From Filobasidium wieringae (lineage: Eukaryota; Basidiomycota; Tremellomycetes; Filobasidiales; Filobasidiaceae): a DNA stretch of 64,000 nucleotides. Each line of letters opens with the position of its first letter. The first letter of the stretch is position 1. Under the pieces are notes generated by a model that was not told the DNA's origin, did not search any database, and saw only the letters and a list, made by a program, of their open reading frames with translations. The DNA lies in contig BCIV01000014.1 in NCBI GenBank assembly GCA_001600055.1, positions 372,001 through 436,000 on the forward strand, read 5' to 3'. Made by a program: the position numbers and the translations under genes. Below, one piece after another: positions 23,616-33,721 of the stretch.

Positions 23616-25266
23616 ATGCGCATACATGTGGCAAGTACAGAGCTCACTCTCGAGGTGGTTGTACTGTCAAAGCTCATCCCCGATTTAACTACAGCTCGGG
23701 GTAGGAAACATCGGTAGTCTCTTCGCTCACAACATCCGAACCCGATTCCCTTCCGCCTCTCAGACCCCCATCTCCCTCATATTGAATCGGAAAGGACCTC
23801 CTCGTGAACTACCTTCCAATGACAAGCTGGACGATGAGCTCGAATCGAGGGAAGAACTATCGGGGTCGGATTTCGAGATAGATGTCGATCGGGATGGCAA
23901 GACGGAGAACTCCAAGGGATACGATAAGGAATACGTCGGAGGTGGCGTTCAAAAGGCGTACGAAGAAATCCAACGGTTATCAACCTTCAAGGTCGGGTAT
24001 CTACAGAGGAGGATCTTGACGGAGAAGAAACGAGCTGCAGCGGCGATAGTCTCTGGACCTACCACGCCGGACGATCCGATCGATTCCCTTTTGGTGACAC
24101 TCAAAACCTCCGACACTCTTCATGCGATCAACTTGATCAAACATAGGATCCGACCTGAGTCATGTGTGACGTTGCTCCAAAATGGGATGGGGATTTATGA
24201 AGAACTTTGTCAACACGTTTGGCCCGATCGGATGGAACGTCCCCAGTTCGTATTAGGAAGCACGACCCATGGAGCCAAGACAAAGTCGATCAAATATAAT
24301 AATAACAATTCCCGATCGATCGTGCATTCTGGACTGGGGACTTGTTCATTCGGGATAGTCCCCGACCCAAGGGGAGAGATGGATTTCGATACGTTATTAT
24401 TCCCCAGCCTTAAACATGCAAGAACACCCCAAGTCCCACTCCCTTCGCTTTCTCCTCGAGGTTCCACGAGGGGTCAACAATTACAACAAACCCTAAACGT
24501 TCTCCTCTCCCTTGAACCGCTCCAACCATCCCTCCTCCCCATCCGTTCGATGCACGAAACCCTTCTCCTGAAACTGGCCATAAACGCTAGTATCAACCCG
24601 CTCACGGCGATTTACGGGATCCCCAACGGAGCGCTCTTGCGTTCCGAACCTTGTGAACGGATGAGGACGAGGATAACGGAGGAAACCAGTCGAATCATCT
24701 TGGCTTACCTCGTCTCCATTTCCCCCGGAATAACCAGCCGGACCGAGATCCTCGATACCCCCGACAAACATCCGCCCGTCTTATCCCCCAAGACGGCCTT
24801 GTTATTCAGTCCCAAATCGTTACTCGCTCGGACGAAGGAGGTTCTGATCGCCACCAGCTCGAACATATCCAGTATGAATTCTCATATCAGGGGTGGCAAG
24901 TTGACGGAGATCGAAGCGATCAACGGGTACCTATGTCAGTTGGGGGAAAGGGTCGGGGTGAAGACTCCTATCAACGAGATGATGGTGGACTTGGTCAAGG
25001 GGAAGAACAAGGCCGTCCTCGATCTGAAGAGGGTCAGGGAGGTCGCGGCGGAAAAACAAAGGTCGGAAAAGTTGGCAAAGAGGGAAAAAGCGAGGTTGGC
25101 CGCGGTGGAAAAGGAAAGAGAGGCGGATCGGGAGATCACGATGAGGGAAGGAAAGATCAGACGAGCATTGAAGCATCAGTTGAAGAGGGAGATGAAGGCG
25201 AAACAACAAGCGGGTTTGGACCTGGAGAAGGGTGTAAAAACGACAAACGAGAGACCGAGTTCGTGA
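23616..25266 (+). CDS. Ketopantoate reductase-like protein with charged coiled-coil tail
   Basis: The family reduces ketopantoate to pantoate with NADPH in pantothenate/CoA synthesis. Exon 1 (23616-23630) encodes MRIHV. It joins through a GC-AG intron (GCAAGT...CTACAG, 23631-23694) to LGVGNIGSLFAHNIRTRFP, which gives the Rossmann GxGxxG start. Further signs are TLKTSDTLHAINLIKHRI, CVTLLQNGMGIYEEL, FVLGSTTHGAKTK, and the C-terminal domain block RSMHETLLLKLAINASINPL followed by LTAIYGIPNGALL. The product is about 528 residues, longer than ordinary ketopantoate reductases (300-400). The last ~90 residues form a lysine/glutamate-rich coiled coil (EKQRSEKLAKREKARLAAVE). An acidic insert (DDELESREELSGSDFEIDVD) follows the first strand. 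The extensions suggest a divergent relative that may act in mitochondria; no catalytic test is possible by eye. Confidence 0.85.
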
Positions 25267-25350
25267 ACCACACATCCCATGTATATTCTATAAGGACAGA
25301 AAAAATAGATACAGAAAAAACTCGGTCCGCGCCGTCCGACTCGTCTCCAA

Positions 25351-25644
25351 CGGCCTGAAAAGAGGTAGTGGTCAGATGGGGTCATGCAGCAGCCTGCTTG
25401 AAGGTCAAGCGCCTTCTTTTTTCGACCTGTTCGCAAGGGCTCTCCTCCCTAACCCTTTTTTTACCTTGGGGTTAGGTACGTCCGTGGAAGGCCTCCTTTT
25501 GGGTCGGGAGAGGGCCAAGCTGGCGGTAGGTTTGCCCAGGTTGACCACCTGGCGTTTTAGAACTATTTGAACCCATTGTATAGCAATATATGGAGCAGGG
25601 TCTTACACCGGGGCAGCAGGTCCAGCAAATAGGATGCTAGCAGC
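25351..25644 (-). repeat. Dispersed repeat, copy 1 (inverted relative to copy 2)
   Basis: A 294-bp segment whose reverse complement matches 48559-48860 almost throughout. It includes the shared blocks GGTAGTGGTCAGATGGGGTC and TATAGCAATATATGGAGCAG, and a run of over 60 bp around 25480-25545 with very few differences. Read on the minus strand it starts at an ATG (25576) with MGSNSSKTPGGQPGQTYRQ, but it has a TAA (25472-25474) after about 34 codons where copy 2 has CAA. The frame then continues past the stop with basic residues to a TGA. The copy lies between the 3' ends of two convergent genes. No TIRs, LTR ends or clear target duplication were found, so the element class is open. Breakpoints were read by eye. 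Confidence 0.85.
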
Positions 25645-25745
25645 AGAAACATTGATATATCATGTGTGTGCTCGTTTCGTGCGTTTCGTACATTTCGTAT
25701 ATGGTCGTCATCGCCTACCCCTTTCCCCGCCCCGGCCGCCGTTGA

Positions 25746-27848
25746 TCATCTCAAATCGATCACCTCGATCGGACCTCGATCGATCAACCTCACGTGTCCC
25801 CTCTGATCAGCATCCGTGTAAATCCCTCCCTGTACGGTCGGATGTTCATGAAACAACCTAGACCGTTTACAACCCAAGATTACACCCAGTCCTCCAGGTT
25901 CAGTCAATCGGAAGATTCCGAACCTATCCCTCGTAGCGTTCAAGCTCAAGTCAGATCTCGTGCATCAAGTGACTAGGAAGAACGCACGGGGGACTCACGA
26001 TGGGTCTTTTCGCGGTGCGCAGACGATGGCAATGGCTTCCGGTAAAGTCTGTTGGTAAGCGGATTGAGTATGGAGGTCCATGGAGGACATGAAACAGCTC
26101 TGCGTAGGGTGGGTATGGATCTATCGCAAAGAGAATCGCCAATTCATCAATCCAATCGATAGCCCTCCCCCGTATATCGCCCGCCCATGACTCACCCAAC
26201 CCAAAGTCAAATACCCTTTAGATAATTGAACCCCGACCACCTCTTCTTCACCTATCATTTGACAAGTATCCCCTGTCCCTTCTTGCCTGGGGATCAATAA
26301 CGCCTTGACGATCAGTTCCCGGGGGAAAAGTCTGTCCCTTCCGCCCTCGCCCTCGCCTTCGATCGCAGTGTGATTATGATCGTAGAATGCATGGTCATTG
26401 TCGTCCAATTGATGTAGGACCGATCTAGTCCTGTGTAACCGAGTCGCAGCAGGCGCATAAACCGGCCCAACCCGATCGCCCCCAACAGGCCGGACAACAC
26501 CCAACAACAACCCACACATCTCCACCCCCCTCTCTGTGCATTCCCTCGCCACGTCTAGGAAGGTAGAGATCAGGCGGGCTGGAACGAATACTGGCCTTAG
26601 CGGGATTCGGTCGTCTGAGGCGGGGCGTTTTTTCAACGACGAGGAGATGGTGGTGCTGAGAGGTGAGCTTTGGGTGCCGATTGATGGATTTAGAATTGGG
26701 CCGGGTCTATGTGTTTGAGACGTTTGAGCTTGTTGTATGGAGCTGGGAGGGAGGTCCGTGGGGCGTCCGGTTCGGTTGAGTCGGATGTAATGAGAGGGAT
26801 CGGGCATGGGGATGGGTGAGGGGCGGAATAAGGCGTGGAGAATGGGGGGTTGGTGGTTGTGACGAGGATGAGGATACGGTTGAGGAGGTTGAGGAGGAGG
26901 TCGAGAAGGAGATTGGCGAGAATGTGGTAGTGAACGAGAATTCAAACTCGGGTGTGAACTTGAATCAGCATGAACACTTTCCCTCTCTCCCCATCCTTCT
27001 TCTTCCTTAGAAAGGAACAAAGCCAACTCCCGATCGGTCCTCTCCATCTCTTCCCTCTGGTTCTGTCCTCCTCCATCGGTCCAGTAATCTTTCCGAGCTG
27101 GGACCACCAAGTCATCCTTCCTGATCGTCAGCACGGGGACTGTAGATGCTCTTGATACAGAGGACTCAAGGGCTAAAGGACCCGACCTGGGTGAATCGGC
27201 AGGGATAGGTCGGTTAACTGCAGGTGGAAGTTGATGGGGTACGTGTACAGGTTGAGTGGGACGAAGGATAAGGTGGGATTTGATCAATGTCAATTGATGT
27301 AGAGCTTGTTCTCCTTGCTGTTCGTTTGAATCAAAGGCGGTAGATGAATATCAATATGAACTGAAGCCGATTGGTTGTGATTGACGGTCAGCGAGCGACT
27401 TACGAGCTTGAACGAACGGATCAAGAGGGAAGGGATGGTTTGGTATTCCGGATGAGATGGGATTTTCTCCAACCATAATCTGTATGTCGTAGTATCGTAA
27501 TGACAGAAGAGACAATTCGATGATGAATATATAGGGAAGAGTGTACCGGGCTGAACGGTTGAACTCACACGGCGGCTCTGGCCATGAGGATGAAGGCCTC
27601 ATCATATTTCTCTCTTCTTGTATGTTCTTCTGATTCACGGACGAGTGCTTGAGCCGATCGATCCCAGCTGCGAGTCCAAGTGTAACAGTAGTATTGTCAG
27701 TGCAAGGGGGTCAGTATAAGAGCATGTATGACGGAGCGATTTAACATCTGACAAACGTTTGAAGAGCATATCGAGTTGAAAAGTGTAACCCCTCGTGAGC
27801 GATCTCGGAGAGATGATAGATTCGTGACCGAGCTGGGGGGTTTGACAT
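25746..27848 (-). CDS. AMSH/STAMBP-type JAMM deubiquitinase
   Basis: AMSH-type metalloproteases cleave Lys63-linked ubiquitin chains on endosomal cargo together with ESCRT-0. The N-terminal region starts [20 protein letters not shown] and joins exons to [29 protein letters not shown] and [15 protein letters not shown], which fits the USP8-dimerisation/MIT-like helices of AMSH. A disordered proline/histidine-rich linker follows. The JAMM domain begins [20 protein letters not shown], continues [12 protein letters not shown] and LGW, then joins across a GTGAGT intron to [20 protein letters not shown]. This holds the HxH...SxxD zinc motif. A final exon has [26 protein letters not shown] (the cysteine and two histidines of the second zinc site) and ends GPIEVIDLR. 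The S. pombe counterpart is called sst2. A histidine-rich linker around 26840-26960 is notable. Confidence 0.92.
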
Positions 27849-30800
27849 TGAGGGAATGTGATATGTGATATGTGCAATGTATCGTCTCCCATGATCGAGA
27901 ACGTTGTACGGTGTTCCCGGTGAATGCAACAGTCGCTATGCTGGTCGTTCCCCCTTTGACGACCTCTCACCCTAATATAATGCGGGGCTCCGATATATGA
28001 CTCACGACGAGAAAATTCAAAAATGAATCATAATTCATACGAAAGATCGCGATAAGCACAGTAGACAGTAGATACATAGATGCATAGATACAATTTCGCA
28101 ATCGATAATCGATAATGAGACATGAGATATAATAGTAGAACGGAAGGTTCGAGGAGTCAGCAACGGTATCAGGTGATCAAAGAAATGTGGCTTACGGGGT
28201 CTAACATCGTTAGCCCCACCTGCAATATGGAAGTAAACGATATTTTATGACAGTACGCATTCTAACTTATCATCAATCTAGTCGCTCTTCCTGTCTTGAG
28301 AAACCCGATGACGAATGTCAGAATCTTGAATCTTGCTCACGTTGGCGAATCCAGAGATAAACCGGGACTTGAAGTACACTGCGCAGAAAGCGTTGTTAAA
28401 GACAAAGGCCCCCCACCGCGAGCGGACACACTGGTCGGAGACCTGGCATCCGCTGTAGTGGTTAAGACTGGCAATTACGGGGCAAGCCCGCACACGTCGA
28501 AGTTCCGCTATGCTGGAGTCAGGGTACGGTGTATAGCCACAGCCACCTTATAACCACTATTTAACAACGCTGCGCAAAGAGTGAGTCAGTTATGTAAGCC
28601 GCAGTGGGGAGTCGACGTGAGTTTAGCCTATGACTCACATAACTGCGCAAAGTGTACGTAGAGGCGGCTCCTGCCGAGAAAGAAGATTTGTCGATCTTCC
28701 ACGGGCCCCTTACTTCCAGGATCTGATATTGAGATCGTCCCCCTTAGGTAATTATAACTCCATTGCTCTCTTCGCGGCCGCAAGCACCATAGCGACAGGA
28801 GTAAGGTACTGCGATGGCAACAACCGCATTTATAGGATCAATAACAGCTAGTTTGGGACCCTAGACAGTCACCCCGAGGGGCTATGCAAAGGGTCGCACG
28901 CTTTGACCAGTGCGGTTCTGAACAAAGAAGGCAGGTAAAAACGCCTGCTGATAATAGAAAAGTACTATGAGACTTGCGTTGATGATTGGTGACCCGATTT
29001 GGATGTCGAAGGCGGAGGTCGAATTGCTGGAGAAGCTTACACATTGTCATATCTGCGAGTTGGACGTTAAGAATAAAGCTCATGACTTAGCGTGTTGTGG
29101 ATACCGTATCGGGTCCTACATTTAAAGAATGGAATAAGCATGGGTCAGAAGGAGATTAGAGGTGGACTCACAAGGTGGTGTCGATCGTCGTTGTAGAAGG
29201 TGTCGATAGTCGTTGTAGAAGGGAGAGGTTGAATTGTGGGAGAAGTGAAGAGGAAAGTGGAAGTGGGAAAGACGAGAACGACTGGAAAACTGCCAGCATT
29301 ATATATGTTTCTGTATCGATGCGCTTCTTGCTGGCGTTGACGAAATACGGCCAGGAAGCGGCAACAGAGTCCCGTCTTCGCTTTTTCCTATTGGCTGGAG
29401 GTTGCGCGTTTATGCCATTGGCTGGAACGTTTCGGCTTTATTCCGATGCAGGCGATGTAGGAGAGCGTCTGGGTTACTCGATGCATTCTGGGTTCCCGAG
29501 ATGCGTTCTGATTGCTAATTTCCCAGAATTCGATTTTTATTCCGGTTTGGTTCATGCTCAAAGGACCCTTATGAGCCGAGGTATGAGACATCGAGTTGTA
29601 GAGCAAGCAAGATGTAGGTCTTATAACCCATGAGAGAGTAGCCCTCTTGCTTAAGAATACGTTCGATGTCCCGATCCTCACAAGACCATCCATTTTTAAA
29701 CGACAGGCCTGGTTTCCAGGTTAAAAACCCAGGTATTTTCCGACATTCGGCGGGTTTCTTCCCGCTTTGTCCCGTAAATCTTGAAAATCCTGCGAACATG
29801 TCTCGGGCGCGAAACAATCGATAAAGCCGAAGATCATCGGTGATCGATCGGAAGATATGAAACATTGGCGAGTTTCATCTGAGGTATCACTCACAGGTCC
29901 AGTACCATAAAGGTTGCTGTATGCTTGTGCATACACGTATAGTTGTGTTGCCGAGATATCACATGGCCGTTGAAAGCAGATGCGATACATATTGCTGTAC
30001 CCCTTATGGCTGAGTGGATTATGGTTCCGCCGTTGTGCTACACTTCCGTGGGAAGTCTAGGCGAAGGTTTCTTCAGGGGCGAATCATCACCACTCGAGAT
30101 GACCTTTTCAAGCAATGCTCCCCAAGTTGAGTAAGATTGGGACTGGTTGCTCTTTTCTCTTGGTCCTCCTTCTTGCATGATTATATGTCATCCAGCAAAA
30201 CCGAAGGAATCCTGCGCGGAGCATACGTCCTAGGAAGGCGATACGGCTCAAATGACCGAGCCGATCCTTACTTGGAGGTCGAGGTAGAACCCTCGAACCT
30301 TGTATCCAGTGGGACCATTCAAGTACCGTACGGCATCTTCAAGTACCATGATCCCCTGCCATAGCTACCCTCCGGCTTCATAGCCTACGGGTAGGCTAGT
30401 CAATTCAAGTCGCGCGCAGTGTAGTTGTTGCAGTATCCTATCCTGATAGACGTCGTCCACGAAGTCATGGCGCACGTATCTTCTGTGTTTGATAGAGCAA
30501 ACACCCAAGGTCCCCGAGGCAATGTCGTAGCTTGCCGGCTTACATCGATATGAGACGGATCAGAGGGCGCGTGAGCATCCCATTATCAACCCTGCAGATC
30601 TCTCTATAAGCGGCAGCACGCTCTGGGACCACTGGCTCTTAAGATAGAGTCATCTGGGATATGGTTGACTTGAATTGCTCATACTCGGGCTGATGCGAGT
30701 CCTACCATGTGCGCTTGCGTGCGAAGGGCTGAGCGGCAGTTTACCACGGGAAGCGCTGGGTCCACGCGACAACGAGCTGCATCTGGTAATTTGATATTCG

Positions 30801-31679
30801 CAGACGTGCGCCTATCGACTACCAACATCACCAAGCATAAGGACCAATGTTGCTAGAGTATAGAACAGTTTGTTCAAAGAAAGAAACACCTAGCAAGCAG
30901 AAAAGTGGATCGCTGATCTCAACGTTCTTGCGATGCACCGCCCCTTGGCGTTCCCAAGGTGTCGAAGAAAGACTAGAGCAGGATCGATGGCCATGGTAGC
31001 TTCCTTAAACCAGACTCAAGAGATTCTTTCAGGTCTCGCATAATCAACATGCGGGGCATTGCTACCAAGCTGGACGATCAATCATCAGGCTCGATGGCCA
31101 TAAGAGCGGCACGATGAAGTCTGGCCGGCAGCTGGAACTTCGGACGAACTAACGCTTAATGCCTGGCGCAGCACCAATGTTACAAAGAGCTATGTGCATT
31201 ACATTTGGAGGCGTAAGACTTCATGTTCAGAGGCTTGAAATTCCCTTATAGAAAAATTACTGGTGAGTATTCTTCATAACGGTCCGAGTTAGCACTCTCA
31301 CTAATATCATTTCGCTTCAAAGTAAATAGAAAGGCATCTCGTATTCTAGCTATCCTAGACCCATATGCATACTTCGACTGGAACTTTCGGCGGTCGATTA
31401 CATTCTCTTCATCCCGTCGCAGTTGTCTAAGGCCTGAGGGGATCCCAACTCAAGTTACGTATAAATTTGGCCAAATTTTTACGTAACTATGATCCGCGGT
31501 TTCCAACTCGAAATCGTTACTCGGTTTAATCGATCAATCTGATCCCTCTCCCTCCTTCTCCATGCTCGTAACCCGTAACATAGCATACAACTGCAAACTG
31601 GCCAATTAAGTAACAACTGACTAGCACTCTTCCTGGCTTCTACATCATCATCAACATCATCGTCATCACAATCATAAGA
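27849..31679. other. Gene-poor tract of 3.8 kb
   Basis: I found no supportable coding region here. Frames of 60-150 codons occur, but they lack recognisable domains and do not join through splice sites. The left end (27849-28150) is the likely AMSH promoter and carries short repeats such as tandem CGATAAT. A cluster of TGACTCAC/GTGAGTCA sites is at 28572-28652 and a 36-bp palindrome at 31453-31488. No tRNA with both A and B boxes was found. Confidence 0.5.
31453..31488. repeat. 36-bp near-perfect palindrome
   Basis: The two 18-bp arms, AGTTACGTATAAATTTGG and CCAAATTTTTACGTAACT, are reverse complements with one mismatch and no spacer. The site lies in the gene-poor tract about 200 bp upstream of a small reading frame at 31680. 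It could be a protein-binding dyad, a recombination relic or a hairpin. No function is established. Confidence 0.8.
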
Positions 31680-31862
31680 ATGGAATTCATCCGGGACCTA
31701 CCATCTCGCTCGCCTACACCTTTTCAAACACCGCCTTCTCGCATACTGCCTTCTCGCACGTCATCACCTTCAGCAGCTGTTAACCTGGAGGAGATCGAAA
31801 GGCCTTTGCCTTCCTCCACCATCAAGGCATACAGCTCTAGCTGGATCATCGAGGCATACTAG
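31680..31862 (+). CDS. Possible small protein, 60 residues
   Basis: An ATG frame starting MEFIRDLPSRSPTPFQTPPS is preceded by a CATCATCA/CT-rich leader-like tract. It ends after WIIEAY in an imperfect tandem repeat (units around AGGCATAC..AGCTGGA.CATCG at 31824-31881). The composition is Ser/Pro-rich. There is no homology I recognise and no neighbouring exon I can join. It may be chance. Confidence 0.25.
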   Translation: MEFIRDLPSRSPTPFQTPPSRILPSRTSSPSAAVNLEEIERPLPSSTIKAYSSSWIIEAY

Positions 31863-32155
31863 CTGGACCATCGATGCATACAGGTTTGACAAGAACCTTG
31901 AGGGAAGGGAGATGGTGGGAGACGACAGACATCACAAAGGTGGTTATGGAGGAAGTGAAGGAGGAAGTGAAGGAGGAAGAGGAAGAGGAGAAGTACGAGG
32001 GGAAAGGGAAGGGTCGTTCGCGTAGAGGAGTGAGTCCCCGTATCCACATGTCGACTTGCATACATACTGATAGTCGAGAACAGGTAGCGGACACAAAAAG
32101 ATCGCGGACAAAAATGTACAAGCAATAACCATGACACATGACACACCAGAAACTC

Positions 32156-32912
32156 CTATTCGCTTTCTTCGCCTTCGTGTTCATTATCCATTTCACTCTC
32201 GCTACTCTCCTCCTTCTTTGCCTTCGGTTTTTCCCCTGCAGATTTCTTTAATGACGACGCAGGACCGGTGTAGGTCGAAACGGTTGGACCGGAGGGGGTG
32301 CTGGCAGAAGTGGAAGTCGGATCGGAATATTTGACGAGAAGATCGTCAAGGAAATCGTATGTTCTGTTCTGGGTTGCCAGTCGTTTTCTGTGAGAGAAAG
32401 GGTAGCGATCAGTGATCTTGATCGAGAAATGGGCGACCGTACGGAGCGACGACAAGTCGGGTTACGAGATGATGAAACCGTGGGGGAACGCAGGAAAAAA
32501 AGGAGTGCGGAATGAAGCGCGAAGACGGATGACGCAGAATGGGGTTGAGAGATGACTAGTGGTACTCACACATGAAACGGCATAATCTTCTTTGACCCTT
32601 GACTCGCAGCGATGGCGGTCGACTCCAGCACCAAATCCCTCAAGAACAACTCCAACGCTTTCGCTATTTGAAGTAAGTGTAACCAGAAGCGGACACCCGA
32701 TAAGCGCGAGAAGAGGGTGAGCTTTATCAACCGTACGAACAGATGACTATAGGAGCTCCAGCTGCTACTTTCCCTATCTCCTCGTCCTCCTGCATAATCT
32801 TCTTGATGCGTGCCGTCGGGAACTGATTGTTTACGTTGTCAGCATCGAATAGTGAGAGACCGCCGGTCAAAGGAGCACCCACCTTTGATTGAATAGCTTT
32901 CTTTCCTTTCAT
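32156..32912 (-). CDS. BUR6: NC2-alpha (DRAP1/Bur6) histone-fold transcription regulator
   Basis: NC2-alpha pairs with NC2-beta through a histone fold and binds TBP on promoter DNA, repressing or tuning RNA polymerase II initiation. Spliced exons give [10 protein letters not shown], then [20 protein letters not shown] after a 66-bp GTGGGT...CAATCAG intron. [20 protein letters not shown] follows through a GTTCGT donor near 32745, then [20 protein letters not shown] and [11 protein letters not shown]. This is the full NC2-alpha histone fold. The C-terminal tail is Ser/Thr-rich then acidic ([15 protein letters not shown]), resembling the acidic tails of fungal homologues. A CHRAC/Dpb3-type histone-fold protein is a weaker alternative. 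It is divergent from URA2. Confidence 0.9.
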
Positions 32913-33721
32913 GTTGGCTGCGCGATTCCGTCGAGAATGGTGTTTCGGTAGTGTAGGCTGATGTTGTTATGGATGTGAGACTGACATATAAAGATCTGGT
33001 TCGGTCTCGCGATACTCTTTCTGTGACCGTAGGACCAGAAGTCTACGATCTACTTCCCGACGTCCCATTCCCCGCGAGCAAGAGGGACGGACAAGGGTGG
33101 AGCTTATATCCACTCACAACCACTCGATCGATTATCATCACGTGATGGTCAGATCGCCGTCATTCGGTCGCTGAAAGAAAAATGTTATCACGCGGATACA
33201 AAAAAATGGGTACGCCCACTGCATCCGCACGGCATCCTCACCATCCTACGACCACGCTTTCATACTCTTTCATTCCTCTCCCAATATCGTTTAGTGATCT
33301 CGCTTCCCCTTTCCTCTCCTTCTCTTCTCTCTTTCTCCTTCTCCCCAGGAATCTACCTACCATCAGAAACCTGGGAAAGGTAAAGAACAACAACTCAATA
33401 CCTCTACACCACTTTCCGTAGCTTGCACACCTTTGGGTTAGCGCAAAACCCGAAAAACCAAAAAAAAAACCGTATCGTTACTTCTTTCAGAAGCCTCGAA
33501 CTTCCTCTTTTCTACGCAGATCCCCCCAAATCTACGTACTAAAGATCGATCCGAGTAGTTGTGGTTTGTTGAACGAAGAAAGAACGAGCTCGAGAAACTG
33601 AAAGAGTCTTGACGACGGAAGAAAAAGAAAAAAAAGAGGTGAGCTCTTTTCATTGAGCTTCAAAGACGGCTTATTTCGGTCGATGCTGATATGCTGATCC
33701 TGCTTGATAGAGCTTGACAAG
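32913..33721. promoter_or_regulatory. Shared upstream region of BUR6 and URA2
   Basis: An 809-bp gap between divergent starts. The URA2 side has a long pyrimidine-rich tract (about 33230-33430) and A-rich runs (AAAAAAAAAC at 33460). No defined regulatory site such as a Ppr1-type CGG-N6-CCG could be assigned with confidence. Confidence 0.5.

Noticed and set aside
30007..30017. tRNA A-box-like TGGCTGAGTGG
   Set aside because: No B box, acceptor stem or anticodon arm could be found at the right distance.
28296..30364. Several open frames of 60-150 codons in the gene desert
   Set aside because: No domain, poor composition and no splice links; they are within chance expectation.
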